A stretch of DNA of 64,000 nucleotides from Candidatus Nitrosacidococcus sp. I8 (GCF_945836005.1 NZ_OX241534.1:1350275-1414274), one strand, 5' to 3'; shown: positions 20,657-31,398, counted from the stretch's first letter. Translations and numbers: made by a program. The notes: generated from the sequence alone by a model not told the origin.

Positions 20657-23509
20657 ATGATTAATAAGATCGGATCTCATTCTACATCGGAAGTAAATTC
20701 TACAATTAATTTAAAAGATAAAGAACTCCGTGCTCGGGTAAAACTATTTGGTAACTTATTAGGAAAAGTCATTCAGGTCCAATCAGGAGATAGAATATTT
20801 GTAGCAGTTGAAACTTTACGAAAGGGTTATATTAGCTTAAGGAAGAGTGAGAATACCTATAAAAGAATTCGATTACAGAATCTTATTAATAAGCTCAATC
20901 CAGAAACCTTGACTGAAGTAGTACGTGCCTTTAGCACTTATTTTAGTTTAGCTAATCTAGCAGAAGAGGCTTATCAATATCGCCTACGCCAGCGGCGGAT
21001 TAACGCAGGAGGCTTGCTTTGGAAAGGCTCTTTTGAAGAGACTTTACGAGAAATAAAAGAAAGTGGTGTAAGTTTAGATGAGTTACAAAATCTCCTCAAT
21101 CGCCTTGCTTATATCCCAGTAATTACTGCCCATCCTACAGAGGCAAAGCGGCGTACTGTAATGGATCATTTGCGTAAAGTATTTGTTACTAATAAATCTT
21201 TAGATGAAATGCGCCTTAGCCAGCGAGAAAAAGAGACGATTCATTATCAGCTTGCTCAAGAAATTCAAATTTTGTGGAAAACCAATGAAGTCAGGGCACG
21301 CCGCCCGCAAGTACGAGAAGAAATTATCAATGGTCTTTTTTATTTTAAGGTTAGCTTATTTCAGGCAATTCCTACTATTTACCGACAGTTAGAGGATGTA
21401 GTTAGAAAGGTATATGGGGACAGTATTACTACAAATAAAACCATTCATATTCCAAGTTTTATTCGTTTTGGTTCTTGGATCGGCGGCGATCGAGATGGAA
21501 ACCCTAATGTAACCGCAGAAACTACAATAATGGCTGCACGCCTACAAATGAGAATTGCTCTACGACATTACTTAGGTAGAGTATCTGAGTTAATGCGTAT
21601 TCTTACCCACTCAATCCCTTTAACTACACCGTCAAAAACACTTATCAGTAGTATTAATTACGATATTCGTGATTGCCCAGAGTCTTTCTTAGATGATCCT
21701 ACTCGCTTTAGCCACGAACCCTATCGCCGTAAACTCCACTTAATTCGCCATCGATTGCAAGATAATTTACAAGCTGTTGAAGTAAAACTAAAGCCAGAAA
21801 ATAAGCTTATGCCCCCAAAAGGAGTAGGATATGCTTCAGAATCACAATTTCTACAGGATCTTTATTTAATTCGGAACAGCTTAATTAGCCACAAAGATGG
21901 TAGTATTGCAAATAATGAGCTACAAGATTTAATCCGACTGGTTGAAAGTTTTGGATTTTATTTACTCAAACTAGATATACGTCAAGAATCTGCTCGCCAT
22001 ACTGAAGCAGTTGCAGAATTAGCCAGATCCCTCAAAATTCATCCTAACTATTTAGAGCTTTCCGAATTAGAGCGCCAAAAAATACTCTCTGAGCAATTAA
22101 GTAATAAGATAGTATCTATTACTGATCAAAATCAATTTTCGTCTGCTACTCAAGAAACTTTAAGTACATTTTATGCAATAAAACAAATATGTCATGAGAT
22201 TAGCCCTCGTGTTTTTGGTCACTATGTTATTTCTATGACCCACACTGCCAGTCATGTACTTGAAGTGATGTTTTTAGGGCAGGTAACAGGGTTAATTGAT
22301 GAAATAGAAGGGCAGAAATCCTGTATTTTGAAAGTTTCCCCTTTATTCGAAACTATAGAAGATTTAGATCATATTGAACCAGTTATCAGTGCATTATTGG
22401 AAAACCCAAGCTATTTATCCCTGCTTAAAAGCTCAGGGAATCAGCAGGAAATTATGATTGGCTATTCCGATTCTTGTAAAGATGGAGGAATACTTGCCTC
22501 TTCATGGAAGCTCTATGAGGCACAAAAAAAAGTAGTTTCTCTTATGAAATCATCTCAGGTAGATTGCCGTATTTTTCATGGGCGAGGCGGTACAATTGGT
22601 AGAGGAGGCGGCCCTACTTTTGACTCTATACTTTCTCAGCCTCAAGGCACCGTTCATGGACAAATAAAATTTACTGAGCAAGGAGAAGTGCTTTCATCTC
22701 GATATAGTAATTTTGAGACAGCAATTTATGAGCTCAGCATGGGAGTTAGCGGCTTGATTAAAGCCAGCATCACCACACGACCTGATCCCAAGGAAAAACA
22801 AGATTATTTAAAGATTATGGGGTTTCTAGCCAAAGAAGGTGAGAAATCTTATCGAGAATTTACAGAGAATACACCGGGGTTTCAAGATTATTTTTACGAA
22901 GCTACTCCTGTGAATGAAATTGGACTTTTAAATATTGGCTCTCGCCCATCTCACCGAAACAAGGGGGACCGCTCTAAAGCATCAGTACGTGCTATTGCTT
23001 GGGTGTTTTCTTGGGCACAATCACGGCATACATTTCCAGCTTGGTATGGAATTGGATCTGCCTTAGCAAAATGGCAGCAAGAACATCCAAACCAACTAGA
23101 AAAGCTACAACGGATGTACCGAGAATGGCCTTACTTCCGAGCTATGTTAAGCAATACCCAAATGTCTCTAGCAAAAGCAGAGCTACGTATTGCTCAGCAG
23201 TATTCACAACTATGCTTAGATCCTGAAGTAGGGGTGCAGGTTTTTGCTATGTTTAAAAATGAATATGAACGTACGGTAACTCAAGTATTACAAGTTGTTA
23301 ATGCTCAAAGACTATTAGAAGAAAATCCAACTTTAGAACTCTCTCTTAAGCGTAGAAACCCCTATCTAGATCCCTTAAATCATATTCAACTTACCCTACT
23401 AAAGAGAGTTCGAGATCCATCTTTAAGTACTAAAGAGCAGCAAGTTTGGATGGATCCTGTGCTACGTTCTATTAACGCAGTTGCCACAGGTATGCGAAAT
23501 ACCGGTTAA
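20657..23509 (+). CDS. ppc: Phosphoenolpyruvate carboxylase
   Basis: Anaplerotic enzyme that makes oxaloacetate from PEP and bicarbonate. The catalytic His159 is in TAHPTEAKRRTV. GYSDSCKDGG, FHGRGGTIGRGGGP and the C-terminal tail ending MRNTG complete the bacterial PEPC set. At 950 residues it is slightly longer than the E. coli enzyme because of an N-terminal extension. It follows glgA by 67 bases. Confidence 0.97.
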   Translation: MINKIGSHSTSEVNSTINLKDKELRARVKLFGNLLGKVIQVQSGDRIFVAVETLRKGYISLRKSENTYKRIRLQNLINKLNPETLTEVVRAFSTYFSLANLAEEAYQYRLRQRRINAGGLLWKGSFEETLREIKESGVSLDELQNLLNRLAYIPVITAHPTEAKRRTVMDHLRKVFVTNKSLDEMRLSQREKETIHYQLAQEIQILWKTNEVRARRPQVREEIINGLFYFKVSLFQAIPTIYRQLEDVVRKVYGDSITTNKTIHIPSFIRFGSWIGGDRDGNPNVTAETTIMAARLQMRIALRHYLGRVSELMRILTHSIPLTTPSKTLISSINYDIRDCPESFLDDPTRFSHEPYRRKLHLIRHRLQDNLQAVEVKLKPENKLMPPKGVGYASESQFLQDLYLIRNSLISHKDGSIANNELQDLIRLVESFGFYLLKLDIRQESARHTEAVAELARSLKIHPNYLELSELERQKILSEQLSNKIVSITDQNQFSSATQETLSTFYAIKQICHEISPRVFGHYVISMTHTASHVLEVMFLGQVTGLIDEIEGQKSCILKVSPLFETIEDLDHIEPVISALLENPSYLSLLKSSGNQQEIMIGYSDSCKDGGILASSWKLYEAQKKVVSLMKSSQVDCRIFHGRGGTIGRGGGPTFDSILSQPQGTVHGQIKFTEQGEVLSSRYSNFETAIYELSMGVSGLIKASITTRPDPKEKQDYLKIMGFLAKEGEKSYREFTENTPGFQDYFYEATPVNEIGLLNIGSRPSHRNKGDRSKASVRAIAWVFSWAQSRHTFPAWYGIGSALAKWQQEHPNQLEKLQRMYREWPYFRAMLSNTQMSLAKAELRIAQQYSQLCLDPEVGVQVFAMFKNEYERTVTQVLQVVNAQRLLEENPTLELSLKRRNPYLDPLNHIQLTLLKRVRDPSLSTKEQQVWMDPVLRSINAVATGMRNTG

Positions 23510-23526
23510 TTGATTAATCTAGTTAT

Positions 23527-25203
23527 TTATTGTACTAGCGCCTCTCCCATACCCCTTGGATCGCTTGCAGCTTCGATAATGTCTCGCTTCCAATCCCAAA
23601 ATGTAGCTTGCATGTTTCCCCAAGTGTGGGTACTTGCTTTCAAACGATGACCTAAAGCTTGTAATTTTTCAATTATTTCAGGAGGGAATGCTTGAGGCTC
23701 ATATTCTACTTCATCAGGCAAATATTGATGGTGAAATCTAGGAGAGGAGACTAATTCTATAAGATTTTTCCCTTCCATATGATTCAAAATACCCAAAAGT
23801 ACCATGGTAATGATCCGACTCCCTCCGGGAGTACCTAATACTAATACGCTATGATCATCAATTATAAAGGTAGGAGTCATGCTGGATAAAGGACGTTTTC
23901 CTGGTAATATCTTATTGGCTTTATTCCCTACTAAGCCATAGACATTTGGGACGCCAGGGGAAATGGAAAAGTCATCCATCTCATCATTGAGTAACACGCC
24001 AGTACCTGCAGGCATGAATCCAGAACCAAATGGGTAATTAATACTTAATGTTGCTGCTACCCAATTACCCTCTTGGTCAATAATTGAAAAATGAGTAGTA
24101 TCTTGCCCAGATTCCCTATATTCTGCGGCAGATAATAAATTACTAGGCGTTGCTTTATCTAAAGTAATGCTAGATCGTAATCCTACTCCATAATAAGGAT
24201 GAATAAGTTGCTCTGTAGGAATATTTACAAAATCAGAATCTCCTAAATACTCTGCCCTATCTCGATAAGCTCGTCGCATCGCCTCTATTATAAGATGAGT
24301 TTTTGATGCCTCTGGTAAACTCAATAGATTGTCTTGATTCAATATATTAAGCATTGTCATTAGTGCAATCCCACCTGCAGAGGGAGGACTTGCCGAAATA
24401 ATGGTAGCTTTACGGTATTTTCCTTTAATTATTGATCTCTCAAGTACTTTATACTGATCTAAATCCGCTAAAGTCCAAATACCCCCTGCTGTTTTTACTC
24501 CATTGACTAATTTTTTTGCAATTTCCCCTTGATAAAAACTGGCTACTCCATACTCTGCAAGTGTAGTTAATGTATATGCTAAATCAGGTTGTTTAATTTT
24601 TTCTCTGAGTTGAGGGGCTTCTCCATTTTTTAAAAAAACTTGAGCAGTACTAGGATAGTATTTAAGAATAGGTAAACGAAAATTTACCATCCGAAGGAAA
24701 TGCTCATTAGCTTCAAATCCTTGCTGAGCATAAGAAATTGCAGGAGCTAGAGTTTTTCTTAAGGGTAGTCGCCCGTAGTTTTTAGCAAGATGATCTAAAG
24801 CAGCAGGCAATCCAGGAATAGCAGCAGCAAAAGGACCATCTACTGAGTCTCTATTTCTTACAGATCCATGTTTATCCAAGTACATATTTGGCGAGGCGGC
24901 AAGAGGAGCCCGCTCCCGTCCATCAATCATAATGTCTTGGTTATCTTTAGCTCTATGTAATAGCCAAAATCCCCCTCCTCCAATTCCTGAACTATAAGGC
25001 TCTACTACTGCTAAAGCAGCACTAATAGCCACTGCCGCATCAAAAGCATTACCCCCTTCACGAAGAATTTTAGCTCCAGCTTCTGTAGCTAAAGGATGTG
25101 CACTAGCAATTGCCGCTTTAGGTGGTTTTTCTTGAGATTCAGCTAACCCAGAAAAAATAAATAGAACTATGAATACAAAAGCAGGAATAAAGCGTAAGAT
25201 CAT
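23527..25203 (-). CDS. ggt: Gamma-glutamyltranspeptidase
   Basis: Periplasmic Ntn-hydrolase that cleaves glutathione. A signal peptide spans about residues 1-23. ASAHPLATEAGAKILREGGN opens the large subunit. Self-cleavage would occur before Thr369 in DTTHFSIIDQ, the nucleophile of the small subunit, and PLSSMTPTFI and GTPGGSRII form the donor site. Length is 558 residues. It is followed on the same strand by no close partner; the ferredoxin gene lies 18 bases upstream. Confidence 0.95.
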   Translation of the reverse strand: MILRFIPAFVFIVLFIFSGLAESQEKPPKAAIASAHPLATEAGAKILREGGNAFDAAVAISAALAVVEPYSSGIGGGGFWLLHRAKDNQDIMIDGRERAPLAASPNMYLDKHGSVRNRDSVDGPFAAAIPGLPAALDHLAKNYGRLPLRKTLAPAISYAQQGFEANEHFLRMVNFRLPILKYYPSTAQVFLKNGEAPQLREKIKQPDLAYTLTTLAEYGVASFYQGEIAKKLVNGVKTAGGIWTLADLDQYKVLERSIIKGKYRKATIISASPPSAGGIALMTMLNILNQDNLLSLPEASKTHLIIEAMRRAYRDRAEYLGDSDFVNIPTEQLIHPYYGVGLRSSITLDKATPSNLLSAAEYRESGQDTTHFSIIDQEGNWVAATLSINYPFGSGFMPAGTGVLLNDEMDDFSISPGVPNVYGLVGNKANKILPGKRPLSSMTPTFIIDDHSVLVLGTPGGSRIITMVLLGILNHMEGKNLIELVSSPRFHHQYLPDEVEYEPQAFPPEIIEKLQALGHRLKASTHTWGNMQATFWDWKRDIIEAASDPRGMGEALVQ

Positions 25204-25221
25204 TTTAAAAATTATCTATTT

Positions 25222-25979
<758 letters not shown>

Positions 25980-26570
25980 CTATATTTCTTTATAAACTAA
26001 AGAATAGTTTACTTCTCCTGTCTGTTTACTACGAAATTTTACCCATGTATCAGGCAATGCTGAAAAGCCATTTTTTTTAGATTCCTCAATATAAATATAA
26101 CTTCCATGTGTAACCCAATGATTTTGTTCTAAGGACTGAAATATAGGTAATAGTAATTTAGAATCAAAAGGAGGATCTAAGAAAATAATGTGAAAAGGCT
26201 GGCTAGTACTATTTTCTAGGTAATGTAAACTATCTTGATAAATAGCTGTTATCTTTTGAGTAGCTAGATAAGTAATATTTGTTTGAAGCATTTGGTAGGT
26301 TTTTAAATTATTTTCTACCATCAGTACTTGCTCTGCCCCCCGAGAACACGCTTCAAACCCAAGCATACCACTACCAGCAAATAGATCTAAGCAGCGGGCT
26401 CCTTCAATAACAGGTTGGAGCCAATTAAAAAGCGTTTCTCTGACTCGGTTCGGTGTGGGGCGTAACCCAGGTCCTACAGGAACCTTTAATTTTCGGCCAC
26501 GCCAAGTACCACCAATAACTCGAAGATTATTTTCTAAAAAATTACTTTCACTATTTTTCGCTACTCTCAC
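25980..26570 (-). CDS. rsmD: 16S rRNA (guanine-966-N2)-methyltransferase
   Basis: SAM-dependent methyltransferase acting on G966 of 16S rRNA. VIGGTWRGRKL, the SAM loop LDLFAGSGMLGFEA and the catalytic LDPPF are present. The start is a GTG overlapping the last 20 bases of the upstream M16 peptidase gene, which suggests coupling. Length is 196 residues. Confidence 0.93.
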   Translation of the reverse strand: MRVAKNSESNFLENNLRVIGGTWRGRKLKVPVGPGLRPTPNRVRETLFNWLQPVIEGARCLDLFAGSGMLGFEACSRGAEQVLMVENNLKTYQMLQTNITYLATQKITAIYQDSLHYLENSTSQPFHIIFLDPPFDSKLLLPIFQSLEQNHWVTHGSYIYIEESKKNGFSALPDTWVKFRSKQTGEVNYSLVYKEI

Positions 26571-27861
26571 CTGCCGTTACTGTCACCATTTGATTTAAAT
26601 TAATTCTATTTTTAAATGCAGCTCGAATTTGATCGGCAGTGACCGATTCTATTTTAGAAATAAATTGATCCAAATAATCTAAAGGTAGGCGATAAAAGCC
26701 AATAGCTGCTAATTGCTGTACTTTTTTTCCATTGCTATTTAGGCTTAAAGGGAAACTACCAACGATATTTTGCTTCGCCAAAGTTAATTCTTCTGCTGTA
26801 GGACCACTTTCAATAAAATTCTTTAATGTTTGATTTAGGACTTTTAATGCTTCAGCTGCTTGTTCATTGCGAGTCTGTAATGAAAGAATATATGGTCCAT
26901 TGCTATGCATGGGCACAAAATAGCTTGACACCCCATAAGTTAGCCCTCGTTTTTCTCTCAGTTCAAGACTTAATCGAGAAACTAAGCCGCTTCCACCTAA
27001 AATATGATTTCCAACGTATAAAGGAAAGTAGTCTGGATTATCTCTTGTTATTCCAAGAGTACCTAGAATAATTGTAGTTTGTGTAGAAGGGTAGGTAATC
27101 GTATTTTCCTTTGAAGCACTGATCCCTGTTACTTGGGGTAAACTTGATGCTAGATCCCCTGTTGGAATTCCTTGTATTAAAGTTTCAGTAAGCTTTTCTG
27201 CTTGATGACGAGTAAGTGCACCTACAATGCTAATAATAGCATTTTTTTCTACATAGTATTTTCGATAGAACTCGAGAACATCACCTCGGGTAAGAGTTGC
27301 TAGCGTCTTTGTGGTTCCTAGTGATTGATGACCGTAAGGGTGATCCCTATATAAGAGTTCATAAAAGGAACGGCTGGCTAAGCTACTTGGAGATTGTTCT
27401 TGTCTTTGTAAGGCCTGCTCCATTTGGCTGCGTATCCGCATAAAAGATTTATCAGGCACAGAGGGTTTTGCTAAAATTAAAGCTGTAGTCTCTAAGGCAG
27501 AGTTCAAAACATCTTCTTTTGTTAGGCTACGCAGATTAATAATTGCCATATCTTTAGCCGAATCAGTACTAAACTGTGCCCCTAAATTATCAAAACGCTC
27601 TGCGATAGCGTCAGCGTCAAGATCCCCTGCCCCTTCATCTAATAAAGCACTGCTAAGTTGTGCAAGACCAAATTTATCTCCATCTCTTGCTGAGCCGGCA
27701 TCAAAAATAACCCGTATATCCACCATAGGTATTTCATTGGCTTGAATGAAATATACTTGAGCTCCATTGGTTGTCTGCCAATGCTCAATATTATTAGAGG
27801 TTGCATGGCCTAGAGTGGGAATAATCCACAGTAAACATAAAATAATCCTATTAAGAATCAT
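26551..27861 (-). CDS. M16 family peptidase-like protein lacking the zinc site
   Basis: Insulinase-family partner subunit. It has a signal peptide (MILNRIILCLLWIIPTLGHA) and both M16 halves. Where the catalytic HxxEH should be, it reads FGLAQLSSALLDEGAG, so it cannot bind zinc as usual and is likely the non-catalytic half of a heterodimer. The C-terminal half keeps LELREKRGLTYGV. Start: an AGGAGGG ribosome site lies 5 bases before the ATG at 27861; the frame extends 57 bases further up, but that part overlaps the previous gene and has no signal peptide. The start overlaps the upstream stop, so the two are coupled. Confidence 0.9.
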   Translation of the reverse strand: MILNRIILCLLWIIPTLGHATSNNIEHWQTTNGAQVYFIQANEIPMVDIRVIFDAGSARDGDKFGLAQLSSALLDEGAGDLDADAIAERFDNLGAQFSTDSAKDMAIINLRSLTKEDVLNSALETTALILAKPSVPDKSFMRIRSQMEQALQRQEQSPSSLASRSFYELLYRDHPYGHQSLGTTKTLATLTRGDVLEFYRKYYVEKNAIISIVGALTRHQAEKLTETLIQGIPTGDLASSLPQVTGISASKENTITYPSTQTTIILGTLGITRDNPDYFPLYVGNHILGGSGLVSRLSLELREKRGLTYGVSSYFVPMHSNGPYILSLQTRNEQAAEALKVLNQTLKNFIESGPTAEELTLAKQNIVGSFPLSLNSNGKKVQQLAAIGFYRLPLDYLDQFISKIESVTADQIRAAFKNRINLNQMVTVTAGESSEK

Positions 27862-29254
27862 GATTACCCTCCTTTGAACTAGAGGCTGTTGGTCCCTCTT
27901 GGTTTTGCTCTTTTCCATGGTTAGATATAGGTATTAATTCTCCCCTTGTTTGGTTATTTTCTATTAAAAATTCTTTTGCAACCATTTGGATCTGTTCAGG
28001 AGTAATCGCACTGACTTGATCTACATATTCATCTATGAGACGCCAATCTAATCCTACAGTCGCTAACGTGCCTAATTGCATTGCTTGATAAAAGATAGAG
28101 TCCTCTTCATATACTTGATGAGCAATGACTTGATTTTTAATCCGTTCTAATTCTTGATTGCTGACTAATTCTTTTTGCAATTTTTCTACTTGTACTAAAA
28201 GTGCTTTTTCTAATTCTTCTATAGTATGTCCTGAAGTCGGGGTACCAGAAATAACTAGCTGATCGGTAGATCGAGCATATAAATTATAATCTACCCCTGC
28301 ATTTGCAGCTATTTGACTGCCTCGCACTAGATCTTTGGAAAAACGAGAACTTTCCCCTCCATCTAAAACGCCAGATAGTACTTCTAAAGCATAAGCTTTC
28401 CATTTATCTTCCTGATTTTCTATAGTATTTATTATAGGTACTTTCCAACCTAGTAATAAATAGGGAATTTTTGCAGGTGTTTTAACAACTACTTCCCTTG
28501 ATCCAATTTGAATAATTTCTTTTTGTGGTTTAGGCGGTGTAATTTTTTCCGGCTTTAAATTTCCAAAATACTGTTTTACCAAACCATATACTTGATTAGG
28601 ATCCACATCGCCTACGACAACAACTGTAGCATTGTTAGGAGCATACCACTTTTGATACCATGCTTTTAAGTCATCAATATTATAGTTTTTAATATCGTCC
28701 ATCCAACCAATAATAGGGTGATGATAGGGGCTACTTAAAAAAGCGACACTATTAAAATTCTCATAAGTAAGTGCATTTGGATTATCTTCAGTGCGCATAC
28801 GGCGCTCTTCCATGACTACTTCTCGCTCTTTATCTAATTCTTTAGTTTGAAGTAGTAAATTTCTCATCCGATCCGCCTCTAAGCGAAAACTTACAGGTAA
28901 CTGGTCGCTCGCCATTTGCTCAAAATAAGCAGTATAATCACGACCGGTAAAGGCATTTTCTTCCCCTCCGTGGGCAGAGATAATTTGCGAAAACTCATTA
29001 GGTTTTAGGGTTTTTGTTCCCTGAAACATCATGTGCTCCAGCATATGGGAAATGCCTGTAATTCCGCCGTATTCATAGCTCGATCCTACTTTGTACCATA
29101 CCTGAGAGACCATCACAGGTGCTCGATGATCTTCCTTAACTAAAAGGGTTAAACCGTTTTCTAAGGTGAATTCGGATACTTTAGTTGATGCCCATGAGGG
29201 GGATGAACCAGCAATAACGGATAAAGATATTAAAAAATAAGTGATTACATTCAT
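27851..29254 (-). CDS. M16 family zinc metallopeptidase
   Basis: Catalytic member of the M16 pair, probably periplasmic. A signal peptide ends near WAS at residue 23. The inverted zinc motif HMLEH is at 70-74, with the downstream Glu in EREVVMEERR as third-ligand region. The second half carries the arginine-tyrosine type substrate site region. Length is 467 residues. It pairs with the zinc-less partner downstream, as in other bacterial two-gene M16 systems. Natural substrates are unknown. Confidence 0.92.
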   Translation of the reverse strand: MNVITYFLISLSVIAGSSPSWASTKVSEFTLENGLTLLVKEDHRAPVMVSQVWYKVGSSYEYGGITGISHMLEHMMFQGTKTLKPNEFSQIISAHGGEENAFTGRDYTAYFEQMASDQLPVSFRLEADRMRNLLLQTKELDKEREVVMEERRMRTEDNPNALTYENFNSVAFLSSPYHHPIIGWMDDIKNYNIDDLKAWYQKWYAPNNATVVVVGDVDPNQVYGLVKQYFGNLKPEKITPPKPQKEIIQIGSREVVVKTPAKIPYLLLGWKVPIINTIENQEDKWKAYALEVLSGVLDGGESSRFSKDLVRGSQIAANAGVDYNLYARSTDQLVISGTPTSGHTIEELEKALLVQVEKLQKELVSNQELERIKNQVIAHQVYEEDSIFYQAMQLGTLATVGLDWRLIDEYVDQVSAITPEQIQMVAKEFLIENNQTRGELIPISNHGKEQNQEGPTASSSKEGNHDS

Positions 29255-29305
29255 TTTTTACTCATATGTTAAAAATGGTAAAATGTCTAATAGATATCCA
29301 TAGTA

Positions 29306-29323
29306 TCACTATCTTTATAGTGA
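29306..29323. promoter_or_regulatory. Perfect dyad in the ftsY/M16 divergent promoter region
   Basis: TCACTAT and ATAGTGA flank a 4-base spacer in the 111-base gap between the divergent M16 peptidase and ftsY genes. It could be an operator or a leader hairpin. No regulator can be named. Confidence 0.35.
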
Positions 29324-29365
29324 ATAGTAACAAATCCTAAGGTTCCCATTTAATTTATAAAGGCT

Positions 29366-30427
29366 ATGGCAAGTTTTTTTAAGCGTTGGCAAAAATCTTC
29401 AGAAGAAAAATCTAATTCATTAGAATCAAAAAACTCTAGTGCTGATACCCTTTTTGAAGGGGATCCAAAAAATATTCAAGAAGAAGCAAAAAAATCTTTC
29501 TTTGGGCGCTTGTACGAAGGTCTTAGTCGTACTAGGAGTAATCTTACTCAAGGTATTGAAAATCTCATTCATAGTAAAAAATCGATTGATCATGCTACTT
29601 TAGAAGAAATAGAAACCTTATTACTTACTGCAGATGTAGGGATAGAGGCTACACAAGAAATTATCGCCGATCTTACCCGTCGCCTTTCTCGTAAAGAGAT
29701 CATGGATTCAAAATTACTCATGGAAGCGTTACGAGAAAATATGGAATCATTACTAGCACCCAATAATCAACCTTTTACTATTCCTAACCTTGAAGGGATA
29801 AATAAACCCTTTACCATGCTTATGGTAGGTATTAATGGAGTGGGTAAAACTACTACGATTGGTAAGTTAGCAAAAAAATTCCAAGAGGAAAGCCACTCAG
29901 TTATGCTCGCTGCAGGAGATACTTTTAGAGCAGCAGCAGTAGAACAGTTACAAGTATGGGGTGAGCGTAATCAAATTCCTGTTATTGCTCAGCATAAAGG
30001 AGCAGATTCAGCGTCCGTGATATTTGATGCGATACAATCGGCTAAGGCACGAAATATAGATATCTTGCTAGCAGATACTGCAGGTAGACTTCATACCCAA
30101 GCTAATTTAATGGAGGAATTAAAAAAAGTTAAGCGAGTCATGGGTAAGGCTGATGAAAATATGCCCCATGAAGTATTGCTTACTATAGATGCAGGTACTG
30201 GTCAAAATGCACTTAATCAAGTATTACAATTTCACCAAGCAGTCGGATTAACAGGAATTATAGTGACTAAATTAGATGGCACTGCAAAGGGGGGCATTAT
30301 TTTTGCGATCGCTAAAAAAACAGGCCTTCCTATTTACTTTATTGGGGTCGGAGAAAAAATAGATGATCTTCGCCCTTTTAACAAAAAAGAATTTGTTACT
30401 GCACTTCTTGGATTATCTCCCTCTTAA
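29366..30427 (+). CDS. ftsY: Signal recognition particle receptor FtsY
   Basis: SRP receptor GTPase that docks ribosome-nascent-chain complexes at the Sec translocon. An acidic, charged A-domain of about 50 residues precedes the NG domain. G1 is GINGVGKTTTIGKLA, DTAGR and TKLDGTAKGG are the later GTP motifs, and the C-terminal PIYFIGVGEKIDDLRPF is diagnostic. Length is 353 residues. rpoH follows 93 bases later, but the usual ftsE and ftsX genes of the gammaproteobacterial ftsY-ftsE-ftsX-rpoH order are missing. Confidence 0.95.
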   Translation: MASFFKRWQKSSEEKSNSLESKNSSADTLFEGDPKNIQEEAKKSFFGRLYEGLSRTRSNLTQGIENLIHSKKSIDHATLEEIETLLLTADVGIEATQEIIADLTRRLSRKEIMDSKLLMEALRENMESLLAPNNQPFTIPNLEGINKPFTMLMVGINGVGKTTTIGKLAKKFQEESHSVMLAAGDTFRAAAVEQLQVWGERNQIPVIAQHKGADSASVIFDAIQSAKARNIDILLADTAGRLHTQANLMEELKKVKRVMGKADENMPHEVLLTIDAGTGQNALNQVLQFHQAVGLTGIIVTKLDGTAKGGIIFAIAKKTGLPIYFIGVGEKIDDLRPFNKKEFVTALLGLSPS

Positions 30428-30448
30428 AATAAGGAACTTATCGATTAT

Positions 30449-30475
30449 TTAGCACTCTTAGCATTAGAGTGCTAA
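30449..30475. promoter_or_regulatory. CIRCE operator (HrcA binding site) upstream of rpoH
   Basis: The sequence is TTAGCACTC-N9-GAGTGCTAA, an exact match to the CIRCE consensus including the spacer length. It ends 45 bases before the rpoH start codon. A possible promoter lies just downstream: ATGGCA (30478-30483), a 16-base spacer and TATAGT (30500-30505). Bound HrcA would sit against this promoter. hrcA itself is not in the window. Confidence 0.9.
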
Positions 30476-30520
30476 AAATGGCAATAATTATTTACATAGT
30501 ATAGTAATAGTAGGAGAATT

Positions 30521-31381
30521 ATGGATATAACATTACCTTATAATCACTCAATACCTTCAATTATCGGTAATAATACCCTCGATTCTTACTATCGGGAGAT
30601 AGGTAGTATTCCAGTACTGAGTGCTGATCAAGAATATCATCTTGCTAGTCGCCTAAAAGATGATAATGATCTTGAAGCAGCAAGACAGTTGATTCTCTCT
30701 AATTTACGCTTTGTTGCCTACATTGCTCGTGGATATATCGGCTATGGACTACCACTTACTGATCTTATCCAAGAGGGAAATATTGGTCTTATGAAGGCAG
30801 TGAAACGCTTTGATCCAGAGCAGAAAGTGCGTTTAGTTTCTTTTGCGGTACACTGGATTCGTGCTGAAATCCATGAGTTTATTATACGTAACTGGAGAAT
30901 TGTTCGAGTTGCTACGACTAAAGCCCAGCGTAAACTATTTTTTAAACTACGCAGTACTAAAAAACATCTAGGCTGGCTTAATACTCAAGAAAGAAATGAA
31001 ATAGCAGCTGATTTAGCAGTTAGCCCTAAGCAAGTAATGGAAATGGAGGAACGGTTAAGTACTCAAGATAATTCCTATGATATCAAGGATGAGGATAGTG
31101 AAGAGCATACACCCGCTCCAGTAAGCTATCTTACAGATATATCTACAGATCCTGCGTATCAATTAGAGCAGCTAGATTATGGTGAAAACTATAGTAAAAG
31201 ATTGCAGCAAGCACTTACTAACTTAGATGAACGGAGTTTAGATATTGTTAACCATCGTTGGTTAAGAGATTCGAAGAGTACACTTCATGATCTAGCAGCA
31301 AAATATAAAATTTCTGCTGAAAGAGTTCGACAGTTAGAAACAAATGCTATGAAAAAACTACGTGAAACAATAGGTAATTGA
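30521..31381 (+). CDS. rpoH: RNA polymerase sigma-32 factor (heat-shock)
   Basis: Sigma factor for heat-shock genes. Region 2 has NLRFVAYIARGYIGYGLPLTDLIQEGNIGLMKAV in the usual place, and the RpoH box QRKLFFKLRS separates it from other group-3 sigmas. The C-terminal region 4 helix is AAKYKISAERVRQLETNAM. Length is 286 residues. TAGGAGAATT provides the ribosome site. A CIRCE operator lies upstream, so repression by HrcA is likely. Confidence 0.96.
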   Translation: MDITLPYNHSIPSIIGNNTLDSYYREIGSIPVLSADQEYHLASRLKDDNDLEAARQLILSNLRFVAYIARGYIGYGLPLTDLIQEGNIGLMKAVKRFDPEQKVRLVSFAVHWIRAEIHEFIIRNWRIVRVATTKAQRKLFFKLRSTKKHLGWLNTQERNEIAADLAVSPKQVMEMEERLSTQDNSYDIKDEDSEEHTPAPVSYLTDISTDPAYQLEQLDYGENYSKRLQQALTNLDERSLDIVNHRWLRDSKSTLHDLAAKYKISAERVRQLETNAMKKLRETIGN

Positions 31382-31398
31382 TCTGCCAATCCCCTTAT

